DNA from: Nocardia aobensis NBRC 100429
GTDB taxonomy: Bacteria > Actinomycetota > Actinomycetes > Mycobacteriales > Mycobacteriaceae
DNA length: 64,000 nt
Assembly (NCBI RefSeq): GCF_000308375.1
Contig: NZ_BAFQ01000150.1
Location: 52,545 to 116,544, forward strand
Reading direction: 5' to 3'
Shown: positions 42,708 to 50,401 of the stretch, in pieces
Layout of the letters: each line of letters opens with the position of its first letter
How positions within the stretch are numbered: position 1 is the stretch's first letter
Notes under the pieces: generated by a model
Database searches by the model: none
What the model saw: only the letters and a program-made list of their open reading frames with translations
What the model was told of the DNA's origin: nothing
Position numbers and translations under genes: made by a program

Positions 42708-44554
42708 CTGCGCGGCTTGCGGCGGTCGTATTTGCGCGGGCCCTCGCGGCGCGGGCCGCGGCTCAGGGAACGATGCGACGGCGGGCCCTGGTCCAGCTGC
42801 AACTGGATCAGGACGCCACTGATCCTGGTGCGCCGCAACGCATCCAGGGTCTCCGACGGCAGATCGGCGGGAAGCTCGACCAGGCTGTGGTCGGGGCGGA
42901 TGCTGATATGGCCGAAGTCGCTGCGACGCAGACCGCCCTCGTTGGCGATGGCGCCGACGATCGCGCCGGGAACCACACGGTGCCGTTTGCCGACCGCGAT
43001 GCGGTAGGTGGCCATCTCCGCGTCGGTGGCGCGATGACGCTGCGGACCGCCCTCGGGACGACGCTCGCGGTCCTCGCGCGGGGCCCGTTCGCGGCGCGCC
43101 GGGCGGATCGGCTCGGGCTCGGCCTCCATGAAGAAGTTGTCGCCGTCGTGGCCCCCCACCGCCAGAGCGGCGGCGATATCGGCGAGCGGGATGTTGTGCT
43201 CGGCCTCGTAATCCTCGATCAGCTTGCGGAACAGCGCGAGATTCGACGCCGACAGATTCTCCGTGATCGCGTCGTGGAATTTGACCACGCGCTGGGCGTT
43301 CACGTCGTCGACGCTGGGCAGCTGCATTTCGGTCAGCGGCTGGCGGGTGGCACGCTCGATCGCATCCAGCAGCCGGCGTTCGCGCGGCGCGACGAACAGC
43401 AGCGCCTCACCGGTGCGCCCTGCCCGGCCGGTGCGGCCGATGCGGTGCACATAGGACTCGGTGTCGTGCGGGATGTCGTAGTTGACCACATGCGAGATGC
43501 GGTCGACGTCGAGTCCGCGCGCGGCCACATCGGTGGCGACCAGGATGTCGAGGGTGCCGGACTTCAGCTGGCCGATCGTGCGTTCGCGCTGGTTCTGCGC
43601 GATATCGCCGTTGATCGCGGCGGCCGAATAACCGCGCGCGCGCAGTTTCTCGGCCAGTTCCTCGGTGGCCTGCTTGGTGCGCACGAAGAGGATCATCGCC
43701 TCGAACGGCTCGACCTCGAGAATCCGGGTCAGGGCGTCGAGTTTGCGCTGATGCGAGACGTGCACCCAGCGCTGGGTGATGTTGGTGTTGGTCGAGGTCT
43801 TGGATTTGACCGTGATCTCGACCGGATCCTTGAGGTACTGCTTGGAGATCTTGCGGATCACCGACGGCATGGTGGCCGAGAACAGCGCGACCTGTTTCTC
43901 CGCGGGAGTGTCGCGCAGAATGCGTTCGACGTCCTCCTGGAATCCCATCTTCAGCATCTCGTCGGCCTCGTCGAGCACGAGATACCGCAGCTGGGTGAGA
44001 TCGAGGGTGCCGCGTTCGAGGTGGTCGATGACCCGGCCCGGCGTGCCGACGACGACCTGCGCGCCGCGCCGCAGACCCTGCAGCTGGACCGCGTAGTTCT
44101 GACCGCCGTAGATCGGCAGCACGTGGATACCCGGCAGATGTGACGAGTAGCGGCCGAACGCTTCGGCCACCTGGATCGCCAGCTCGCGGGTCGGCGCGAG
44201 CACCAGCGCCTGCGGCGGCTTCGGCCGCTTGTCCAGGCCCATCAGAATCGGGATCGCGAAGGCCGCCGTCTTACCGGTACCGGTCTGGGCCAGGCCGACG
44301 ACGTCGGCGCCCGCGAGCAGCGGAGGAATGGTGGCCGCCTGGATCGGCGAGGGAGACTCGTAGCCGACATCGGCGATCGCCGCGAGCAGCCGATCGTCGA
44401 TGCCGAGGTCGGCGAACGACGGCTCGGTCACGTCGCCGCTGTCGCCGGGGTACCCGGTGGCGGCGTCCGCGGGCCCTTCGTGGTTGCGCTCGTCTGCGCC
44501 TTCGGGCCTGTCGCCCTCGCCGCCGGGCACGCTGTCGACCGATGAGTTGTTCAT
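42704..44554 (-). CDS. deaD: DEAD-box ATP-dependent RNA helicase (CsdA/DeaD type)
   Basis: A 616-residue helicase that unwinds RNA in ribosome assembly and cold adaptation. The Q motif precedes AQTGTGKT (motif I), followed by PTRELAIQ, GTPGRV, DEAD in VLDEADEML, SATMP, ARGLDVDR and HRIGRTGRAGR. A C-terminal DbpA-type RNA-binding domain (about 500-575) and a basic tail rich in R/K follow. ATG 44554 (MNNSSVDS) gives an acidic disordered leader of about 45 residues; the frame is open to 44833. It is divergent from the nitrilase gene, with only 64 bases between. Confidence 0.93.
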   Translation of the reverse strand: MNNSSVDSVPGGEGDRPEGADERNHEGPADAATGYPGDSGDVTEPSFADLGIDDRLLAAIADVGYESPSPIQAATIPPLLAGADVVGLAQTGTGKTAAFAIPILMGLDKRPKPPQALVLAPTRELAIQVAEAFGRYSSHLPGIHVLPIYGGQNYAVQLQGLRRGAQVVVGTPGRVIDHLERGTLDLTQLRYLVLDEADEMLKMGFQEDVERILRDTPAEKQVALFSATMPSVIRKISKQYLKDPVEITVKSKTSTNTNITQRWVHVSHQRKLDALTRILEVEPFEAMILFVRTKQATEELAEKLRARGYSAAAINGDIAQNQRERTIGQLKSGTLDILVATDVAARGLDVDRISHVVNYDIPHDTESYVHRIGRTGRAGRTGEALLFVAPRERRLLDAIERATRQPLTEMQLPSVDDVNAQRVVKFHDAITENLSASNLALFRKLIEDYEAEHNIPLADIAAALAVGGHDGDNFFMEAEPEPIRPARRERAPREDRERRPEGGPQRHRATDAEMATYRIAVGKRHRVVPGAIVGAIANEGGLRRSDFGHISIRPDHSLVELPADLPSETLDALRRTRISGVLIQLQLDQGPPSHRSLSRGPRREGPRKYDRRKPRS

Positions 44555-44618
44555 ATTGACCAGCAGTTTAATGCCTTGCGGTGGCCGCCCGGACCATCGG
44601 GCCAATACGGTGAGACCT

Positions 44619-45737
44619 ATGCAACCGCAGCAGCCGCCCTTGCGCGACGTTCCGGAATCCGCCGAACCCCTGCGGCCCACCGCATCTGCGCCCGCCGAGC
44701 CGAATTCTCGCGAGGACGCCGGCGCGCTCGTGAGTGACGAATCCGACACTGCGGACGCACCCGGAACCGCCCGGCCCGACGCCGGAATCTCCACCGCCGA
44801 CGCGATCGGCAGTCCCGTCCCGATCGTGATCACCTACTCGACCACCGCGGAGGCCGGGCGGCCCGCTCCCGCGGTGAGCGGTGGACTCGAACCCCGGCCC
44901 GCCGCCCGACCGGCACCCGTCCCGGCTCCGGCGCGGGCGGTCGATATCGCGGTCGTGCAATTCGGGCCGTACACCGACAAGTCCGCCAATCTCGCCGCGC
45001 TGCGCGACCATGTTCGCGCCGCCGCCGAGCACGGTGCGAAAGTGGTTGTCGCCCCGGAATATTCGATGTTCGCGGTGAAGCGGCTGGACGAACGGGTGGT
45101 GGCGGCGGCCGAGCCGATCACCGGCCCGTGGGCGAGCGAATTGCGCGGGCTCGCCGCCGAATTCGGGGTGCACGTGGTCGCCGGCGTCGTCGAGGCGCCG
45201 GGCGGGCAGATCACCGACCGCATCTACAACACACTGATCGCGGCGGGCCCCGATGCCGAGTTCGCGGCGGTCTACCGCAAGGTGCACCTCTACGACGCCT
45301 TCGGATTCCGCGAATCGGAGGTGGTCGCTCCCGGCCCGATCGAGGATCCCGCCACCTTCACCGTCGACGGCGTCACCTTCGGCCTGCAGACCTGCTTCGA
45401 CCTGCGCTTCCCGGAGGGCTGCCGCCGGGTGGCCGCCGCGGGGGCGCAGGTGTTGTTACTTCCCGCGCAATGGATTCCGGGACCGGGCAAGCTGGATCAG
45501 TGGACCACACTGCTGCGCGCCCGGGCCATCGAGAACACGGTCTACGTGGCCGCCGCGGACCACTGCGCCCCGCGCGGCGCGGGCGCGTCGATGATCGTCG
45601 ACCCCTCCGGCAATCTGCTCGCCGAACTCGGCGATGCCCCCGGTATCGCCACCAGTCGCATCGACCTCGATCACCTGCGGCAGATCCGCACCACCAACCC
45701 GAGCCTGAGCCTGCGCCGATTCACCGTCGAGCCATAG
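44619..45737 (+). CDS. Carbon-nitrogen hydrolase (nitrilase superfamily) with disordered N-terminal extension
   Basis: A nitrilase-fold amidase of 372 residues. The Glu-Lys-Cys triad is intact: APEYSMF (Glu), YRKVHLYDAF (Lys) and LQTCFDLRFPE (Cys). About 105 residues of Pro/Ala/Glu-rich sequence precede the catalytic domain, which begins at VDIAVVQFGPY; this is unusual for the family. ATG 44619 is used because the coding bias continues and the divergent helicase begins just upstream, but an internal start (for example the GTG near 44875) would give a normal-length enzyme. The substrate is unknown. The phosphoribosyltransferase starts 12 bases after the stop. Confidence 0.85.
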   Translation: MQPQQPPLRDVPESAEPLRPTASAPAEPNSREDAGALVSDESDTADAPGTARPDAGISTADAIGSPVPIVITYSTTAEAGRPAPAVSGGLEPRPAARPAPVPAPARAVDIAVVQFGPYTDKSANLAALRDHVRAAAEHGAKVVVAPEYSMFAVKRLDERVVAAAEPITGPWASELRGLAAEFGVHVVAGVVEAPGGQITDRIYNTLIAAGPDAEFAAVYRKVHLYDAFGFRESEVVAPGPIEDPATFTVDGVTFGLQTCFDLRFPEGCRRVAAAGAQVLLLPAQWIPGPGKLDQWTTLLRARAIENTVYVAAADHCAPRGAGASMIVDPSGNLLAELGDAPGIATSRIDLDHLRQIRTTNPSLSLRRFTVEP

Positions 45738-45749
45738 ACTGGTGGCACC

Positions 45750-46394
45750 ATGATCTATCCGGATCGTCGGTCGGCCGGTCGCACGCTGGGTGAATCGCTG
45801 TCGCACCTGCGGGCGTGGCATCCCCTGGTGCTGGGACTGCCGCGCGGTGGGGTGCCGGTCGCGGCCGCGGTGCGCGAGATCATCGGCGGGGATCTGGATG
45901 TGCTGCTCGTCCGGAAGCTCGGCGTGCCCTGGCAACCCGAGCTGGCGATGGGCGCCATCGGTGAGGACGGGGTCCGGGTTCTCAACGACGACGTGCTGCG
46001 GCAGACCGGTGTGCGAACCGAACAGATCGCCGCCGTGGAGCAGGCCGAGCGCGCGGAACTGTCGCGCCGGCAGCGCATGGTGCGCGCGCAGGTGCCGCGG
46101 GTGCCGATCGGCGATCGCACGGTGGTGATCGTCGACGACGGGATGGCCACGGGCGCGACGGTCGCCGCGGCGTGCCGCGTGGCGCGGTCGCACCGGCCGC
46201 GATGGATCACGGTGGCGGTGCCGGTGTCCTCGATCGAGGCGATGGAGCGGCTGCGCGGCCTGGCCCGGGAGACGGTGTGCCCGCTGATTCCACGCTCCCT
46301 CGGCGGAGTCGGCGGGGCGTATCGCGATTTCCATCAACTCGACGACGAGGAGATGCTGGACCTGCTGCCGACCGCGCACCACCCCGGCGGCTGA
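45750..46394 (+). CDS. Phosphoribosyltransferase-fold protein
   Basis: A 214-residue protein of the type-I phosphoribosyltransferase fold. The PRPP loop VVIVDDGMATGAT is complete, and LGLPRGGVPVAAAV plus LLVRKLGVPWQPELAMGAIGEDG match the actinobacterial group of such proteins that sit near hydrolases and stress genes. The nucleobase or other acceptor is unknown. It probably shares a transcript with the nitrilase gene (12-base gap). It converges on the gamma carbonic anhydrase gene. Confidence 0.9.
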   Translation: MIYPDRRSAGRTLGESLSHLRAWHPLVLGLPRGGVPVAAAVREIIGGDLDVLLVRKLGVPWQPELAMGAIGEDGVRVLNDDVLRQTGVRTEQIAAVEQAERAELSRRQRMVRAQVPRVPIGDRTVVIVDDGMATGATVAAACRVARSHRPRWITVAVPVSSIEAMERLRGLARETVCPLIPRSLGGVGGAYRDFHQLDDEEMLDLLPTAHHPGG

Positions 46395-46413
46395 GGAACC
46401 GCGCCGGCACGAA

Positions 46414-46953
46414 TCACTCGCTCTCCGAGTCGATCTCGCGCACCCCTTTCCGATGCCGCTGCGCGAGGTCGGCGTAGTAGCCGGGGTTGATCTTGACCCA
46501 GCCTTCGGCCTGGGTGCCGGCGATGGGGCGTTTGACCTGCGCCGGCGCTCCCGCGGCCAGGACGCCCTCGGGGATCTCGGTGCCGGGCTGGACCAGCGAG
46601 TGCGCGGCGATCATCGAACCGGCGCCGATCGTGGCCATATCGAGGACCGTGCTGCCGTTGCCGACGATCGCCTCCGCGCCGACGCTCGCGCCGTGCAGCA
46701 CCACGCTGTGCGCGATCGTGGCGCCGGGCCCCACCTCGACGGGCACGTCGGGCGGGGTGTGAATCACGGTGTTGTCCTGCACATTCGCCCGTTCGCGGAC
46801 GATGATCGGCGCGAGGTCGGCGCGCAGCACGGCCCCGTACCAGACCGACGCGTTCGCCTCCACGCGCACATCGCCGATCAGGGTGGCGGTCGGCGCGATG
46901 AACGCGGTCGGATCCACCTGGGGCCGTTTACCTTCGAATTCGTAGCAGGGCAT
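46414..46953 (-). CDS. Gamma carbonic anhydrase family protein
   Basis: A 179-residue left-handed beta-helix protein. Hexapeptide repeats run from residue 15 to 140. The metal histidines appear in NTVIH and TIAHSVVLH, and RADLAPIIVRERANVQDN supplies the conserved Arg/Asp/Gln. This is the gamma-CA/PaaY/YrdA family; catalysis is likely but not certain. It is the last gene of an ESX-like operon, six bases after EspG, an unusual neighbour for a carbonic anhydrase. Confidence 0.9.
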   Translation of the reverse strand: MPCYEFEGKRPQVDPTAFIAPTATLIGDVRVEANASVWYGAVLRADLAPIIVRERANVQDNTVIHTPPDVPVEVGPGATIAHSVVLHGASVGAEAIVGNGSTVLDMATIGAGSMIAAHSLVQPGTEIPEGVLAAGAPAQVKRPIAGTQAEGWVKINPGYYADLAQRHRKGVREIDSESE

Positions 46954-46959
46954 GCGTTC

Positions 46960-47715
46960 TCACCATTCGTTGTCGTCGGCGACCACTCGTTCCGCGGCCG
47001 CGACCATCGGGCGCAGGTGCGCGGCAAAGGTTTCCGCGGTGACACCGACGATATCCACCTCCGCACGGGTGCGGACCGCGTAGCGGCCGTCGCCGGCGAC
47101 GTCGATCCAGCACAGCACGCCGAGCGGGCGCATGCTGTCGTCGGCGCGGCGCGCGGAGACCACGATCTGACCGATGCCGTCGCGAGGCTGTTTGAGCAAC
47201 CGCCGCATCCGCGCGGTAGTGGAGGGACCGGCGACCGGCACCGTCACCAGATCACGACTGTCCTCACGCACCCGGTCCAGTGGTGCCGTGCGACGCGGTT
47301 CGCTTCCGGCCGGATACTCCGGCAGCAGCGAGACCACCCGCGCCGCGAGGGAGGCGGAATTTCCGACGAACAGCCGCACGTCGCCGCCGCGATCGGCCGC
47401 GTCGCCGTGGCGCTGGGCCGCGACCACCGTGATGTGGCCGGCGGCCGCGCCGAGCACCCGTACGGGCCGGGCCTCCGGCGCGCCGCATTCGCCGAAGACC
47501 TCGACGCATACGGTGGGCCGGGCGAGCAGCCGCAGCGCCGCCTCCAGATCGGGGTCCACGGTGCGGTCGCACCACTCGGTCAGCTCCGGCAATTGCGCGG
47601 CCCGTTCGGCGCTGTCGCGGGCGGACGACCGCACCGCGAGCGGATACGGGATCCGGTCACCGTCGATCCGTTGCCATGCCATCGCGAATTGATCGGGTGT
47701 CAGCGTCCATTTCAC
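46960..47715 (-). CDS. EspG family ESX secretion chaperone
   Basis: A 251-residue cytosolic chaperone of type VII secretion that binds PE-PPE pairs and delivers them to the ESX ATPase. It begins WTLTPDQFAMAWQRI, the typical EspG N-terminus (also LTxxEFxxAW), and has the alternating strands and VFGECGAPEARPVRVLGAAAGHITVVAAQ seen in the family. The start is GTG 47715. It lies directly after a PPE-like gene (39-base gap), which is presumably its client. No other ESX core gene is in the window. Confidence 0.88.
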   Translation of the reverse strand: MKWTLTPDQFAMAWQRIDGDRIPYPLAVRSSARDSAERAAQLPELTEWCDRTVDPDLEAALRLLARPTVCVEVFGECGAPEARPVRVLGAAAGHITVVAAQRHGDAADRGGDVRLFVGNSASLAARVVSLLPEYPAGSEPRRTAPLDRVREDSRDLVTVPVAGPSTTARMRRLLKQPRDGIGQIVVSARRADDSMRPLGVLCWIDVAGDGRYAVRTRAEVDIVGVTAETFAAHLRPMVAAAERVVADDNEW

Positions 47716-47754
47716 CGCCGCCGGCCCGCCTCGTCCGCCGCCGTCACCGCGCGG

Positions 47755-49134
47755 TCAGTCATCCTCGGACCATTCGCCCAGCACGGGCGGGGTGGTCGGG
47801 TCGAGGATTCCGACCAGTTCGCCACCCGGCTCGGCCGGTTCGAGGAAGGTCGGCTCGTCGTCGAATTCGGAGTAGTAGTCCTCGTCCTCGTCCTCGTCCT
47901 CGTCGCGGCGGATCGGCTTCGCCGCCACCGGAGTCGACGGACCCTGCCGCACCGCATCGCCCGCGGCGAACGCGCCCCCCGCCAGGCCGCCCACGATGCC
48001 CGCCCCCATTCCGGACATCGAGTCGGCGCCGGGGTTGTGGTCCTGGTCGTGGTCGTCGCGCTTGGCCGAATCGGAGTTCTGCGCGGTCGACGCCGGGGTG
48101 GTGGCCGCTCCGGCGGGACCCACGGCGGCGGAGACCACGTCTGGCTTGCCTCCCGGTGCCGCTGCCGCCGGGGCGAATTGCGCGGTGTTCGACGGTTTCG
48201 GTTGTGTGACAACCGGTTTCGCGGTCGCGGCCACCGGCGCATCGGGTACCGTGGCGGCCGCAATCGTGCTGTGCACCGGAGTGGGAACCGGGGCGGAGGG
48301 CTCCACGAGCGTCGGTGCGGCAGCGGCGGGTGCGACGGCCGCGGGACGATCGGTTGCCTGCTGATCACCGCCGGGCCGATCACCGTCGGCCGGGTCGCCG
48401 GCGGGTGCGACGGGCCGATCCGCCGAAGCCGCTTCCGGGGCCTGCGGTCTGTCCACCGTCGGCGTCACCTGGGCGCCCGTCGCCCGCCCGATCAGATCCG
48501 CACTGCCGCCACCCGGCGCGGTCGCCTCGTTACCCGGTTGTACGACAGCGGGATTCGGATACATGCCGCTGTCGGGAAACGCCGGCACACTGTCGCCGGT
48601 GCGCAGAAAGACGCCGGCATAGACCGAATCCATCACCCGCACGGCGTCCTGGCGCAGGTTCTCGGCACTCTTCTGCACGGCGACGTTTGCGGTGGCCTGT
48701 TTCGGATCCAGCAGTGCCGCTTCCAGATCCGGATGGGCCGTCACCTGTTGCGAGACCGAGGCGCGCAATGTCTCGGCTGCGTCGTTGGCCTGCGCGAGTC
48801 GTTGTCCGACAACCGCCATCACATCGGACAGCTCTTGGCCCAGTCGTTCGAAGGCGGTCACCGCGTCGGCGGCCAGCTGCGCGGCGCCACCGCGCCAGCC
48901 GTCGGCGATGGCGCCGCGAATTTCGGTGTGCGCGGACTGGACCGCGTCGGCCATGGCGGCCGCCGAACTCTGCCAGGCCTGGCGGCCCGCGGTGATGATC
49001 TCGGGATTCAATTCCTGCACCCCACGCTGAATATCGCGATGGGTGAGGTGGTCGAACATCTCGACCGTCGGGGCGTAATCCGGATCGGTATGCCCCTGTG
49101 CCGGCGGTGTCCCGTTGCCGCTGACCCTATGCAT
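47755..49134 (-). CDS. PPE-like ESX substrate with long Pro/Ala-rich tail
   Basis: A 459-residue protein. Residues about 25-185 form a helical domain like PPE/WXG proteins (VEMFDHLTHRDIQRGVQEL; DGWRGGAAQLAADAVTAFERLGQEL with a WxG turn). A low-complexity region of about 270 residues, rich in Pro, Ala, Thr and Asp, follows, ending in an acidic stretch (EDEDEDED) and GEWSEDD. A short glycine-rich hydrophobic segment (SGMGAGIVGGLAGGAFAAG) lies near residue 385. It overlaps the PE-like gene by eight bases and is followed by EspG, so it is the likely EspG client and secreted partner. Confidence 0.82.
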   Translation of the reverse strand: MHRVSGNGTPPAQGHTDPDYAPTVEMFDHLTHRDIQRGVQELNPEIITAGRQAWQSSAAAMADAVQSAHTEIRGAIADGWRGGAAQLAADAVTAFERLGQELSDVMAVVGQRLAQANDAAETLRASVSQQVTAHPDLEAALLDPKQATANVAVQKSAENLRQDAVRVMDSVYAGVFLRTGDSVPAFPDSGMYPNPAVVQPGNEATAPGGGSADLIGRATGAQVTPTVDRPQAPEAASADRPVAPAGDPADGDRPGGDQQATDRPAAVAPAAAAPTLVEPSAPVPTPVHSTIAAATVPDAPVAATAKPVVTQPKPSNTAQFAPAAAAPGGKPDVVSAAVGPAGAATTPASTAQNSDSAKRDDHDQDHNPGADSMSGMGAGIVGGLAGGAFAAGDAVRQGPSTPVAAKPIRRDEDEDEDEDYYSEFDDEPTFLEPAEPGGELVGILDPTTPPVLGEWSEDD

Positions 49135-49561
49135 GTCCCACCCCCACCGGCTGCGACGGCGTTACGACCACCGGGGGTGGTGCGGCCTTGCCGATCGCCG
49201 CGGCGGCATCGGCATCGTGCTGGGCGTAGGCGGCCGCGGCCGCGCGCAGGGCCTGCGCCAATTGCCGTGCGGCATCGGCGTATTCGCGTAACCGATCGAC
49301 CGCGTCGGCGGCCTTGCCCTCGAAGCCGCGGCGCAGCGAGTGTCCCGACTCGAAACCGCCGAAGCCCGGCAGGGACGCGGCCGCGCCGAGTGTCCGGATC
49401 TGCTGCTCGACCTGGTCGGCCAGCGACTCGTAGCGGCGCGCGCAGCGCTCGTGGGTGCCGTCGCCGACGAGTACGCCGTCGATCCACAGCTCTCCGTCGT
49501 CGACCGCCTGGGCCAGCGCACCGACATCGTTGCGCAGATCCCCGGCCTCTTGTGACTGCAT
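49127..49561 (-). CDS. PE/WXG-like ESX partner protein with YxxxD secretion signal
   Basis: A 144-residue protein predicted as a helical hairpin: helix 1 about residues 38-60 (ERCARRYESLADQVEQQIRTL), a glycine-rich turn (GFGGFESGHSLRRGFEG), and helix 2 about 82-120. Helix 2 ends with YAQHD (Y112-D116), fitting the YxxxD/E signal that targets PE/EsxB-type proteins to ESX secretion. A proline-rich tail follows. It precedes and overlaps the PPE-like gene, the usual order for secreted heterodimers. ATG 49561 follows AAAGGGGG on the coding strand. Confidence 0.8.
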   Translation of the reverse strand: MQSQEAGDLRNDVGALAQAVDDGELWIDGVLVGDGTHERCARRYESLADQVEQQIRTLGAAASLPGFGGFESGHSLRRGFEGKAADAVDRLREYADAARQLAQALRAAAAAYAQHDADAAAAIGKAAPPPVVVTPSQPVGVGHA

Positions 49562-49576
49562 CGCGGTCCCCCTTTC

Positions 49577-50221
49577 TCAACCCACTTCCGCGGCGCCGTG
49601 ACGACGGTCCGCGACCTCGCGGATCCACTCCGCGATATCGGCGGTGACCGCCGCGTGCACCGGCTCGTGCAGCAAATCGTGCCCGGCATCGGTGTACTCG
49701 TGCAACCCCACCGACGGGTGCCGGGCCGCCCACGCACGCGCGGAGTCGATCGGTGCGCGGCGGTCGTCGACGCCGTGCAGCGCCAGCATCGGCAGTCCGG
49801 GCGGGAGGGCGGCGGGCGATTCGACGGCCCGCTTCGGCGTCCCGGTCAGCACCATGCCCGCGCACCCGGACATCTCCGGCAGCGACAACGATGCGAGACA
49901 GGTCGCCGCGCCGAGCGAGTGGCCCGCCAGGAACAGCGGCGGATCGGGCCGCTCGGCGCGCAGCACCCGGACCAGCGCCGCGGCGTCGCCCGCGAGTTCG
50001 GGCAGCGTTCCCGGCGCCCCCGGATCGCCTTCGCTCAACCCCTGGCCGGCGGTGTCCAGGCACCAGACCTCGATACCGCGCGCGCCCAGGCCCCGCCCGA
50101 GCCGATGGTAATGCCCACTGTGCTGGCCGGTTCCGGGCAGGAACGCCACCAGTGCCGGCGGCCGCTCCACCGGCCACCGCCGGTAGTGCAGTCGACCGCG
50201 GGCACCCTGGAAGTACGGCAT
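49577..50221 (-). CDS. Alpha/beta hydrolase (monoacylglycerol lipase/lysophospholipase-like)
   Basis: A 214-residue serine hydrolase. The nucleophile elbow is FLAGHSLGAAT (Ser), the acidic residue lies in LALHGVDDRRAPID, and the catalytic His in AGHDLLHEP. The N-terminus (LVAFLPGTGQHSGHYHRLGRGLGARG and DTAGQGLSEG) matches the lysophospholipase/monoglyceride-lipase family. It is the first gene of the ESX-like operon, 15 bases before the PE-like gene, so co-expression is likely. ATG 50221 (MPYFQGA) is chosen; the frame runs open to 50302. Confidence 0.88.
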   Translation of the reverse strand: MPYFQGARGRLHYRRWPVERPPALVAFLPGTGQHSGHYHRLGRGLGARGIEVWCLDTAGQGLSEGDPGAPGTLPELAGDAAALVRVLRAERPDPPLFLAGHSLGAATCLASLSLPEMSGCAGMVLTGTPKRAVESPAALPPGLPMLALHGVDDRRAPIDSARAWAARHPSVGLHEYTDAGHDLLHEPVHAAVTADIAEWIREVADRRHGAAEVG

Positions 50222-50401
50222 CAGCCCATTGTCACGGGCAGGCCGTCCGCGAGCCGTCCCGGCCCGGCGAAGTGAGGCCGATATCCGACACGCCCCCCTC
50301 ACGCCACGCCGTACGACCTCGAATGATTACGCTGTTGCGCGACTCGGCACGCGAGCGGGCGTCGGCCGCGTGCGGGTGTCCGGAACTCAGGAGGGCCGCG
50401 A

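Noticed and set aside
46453..49647. A 1064-codon plus-strand open frame across the ESX operon
   Set aside because: Antisense shadow of gamma-CA, EspG and the PPE-like gene. The translation is low-complexity Arg/Gly/His with no domain, whereas the minus-strand frames show family motifs and ribosome-binding sites.
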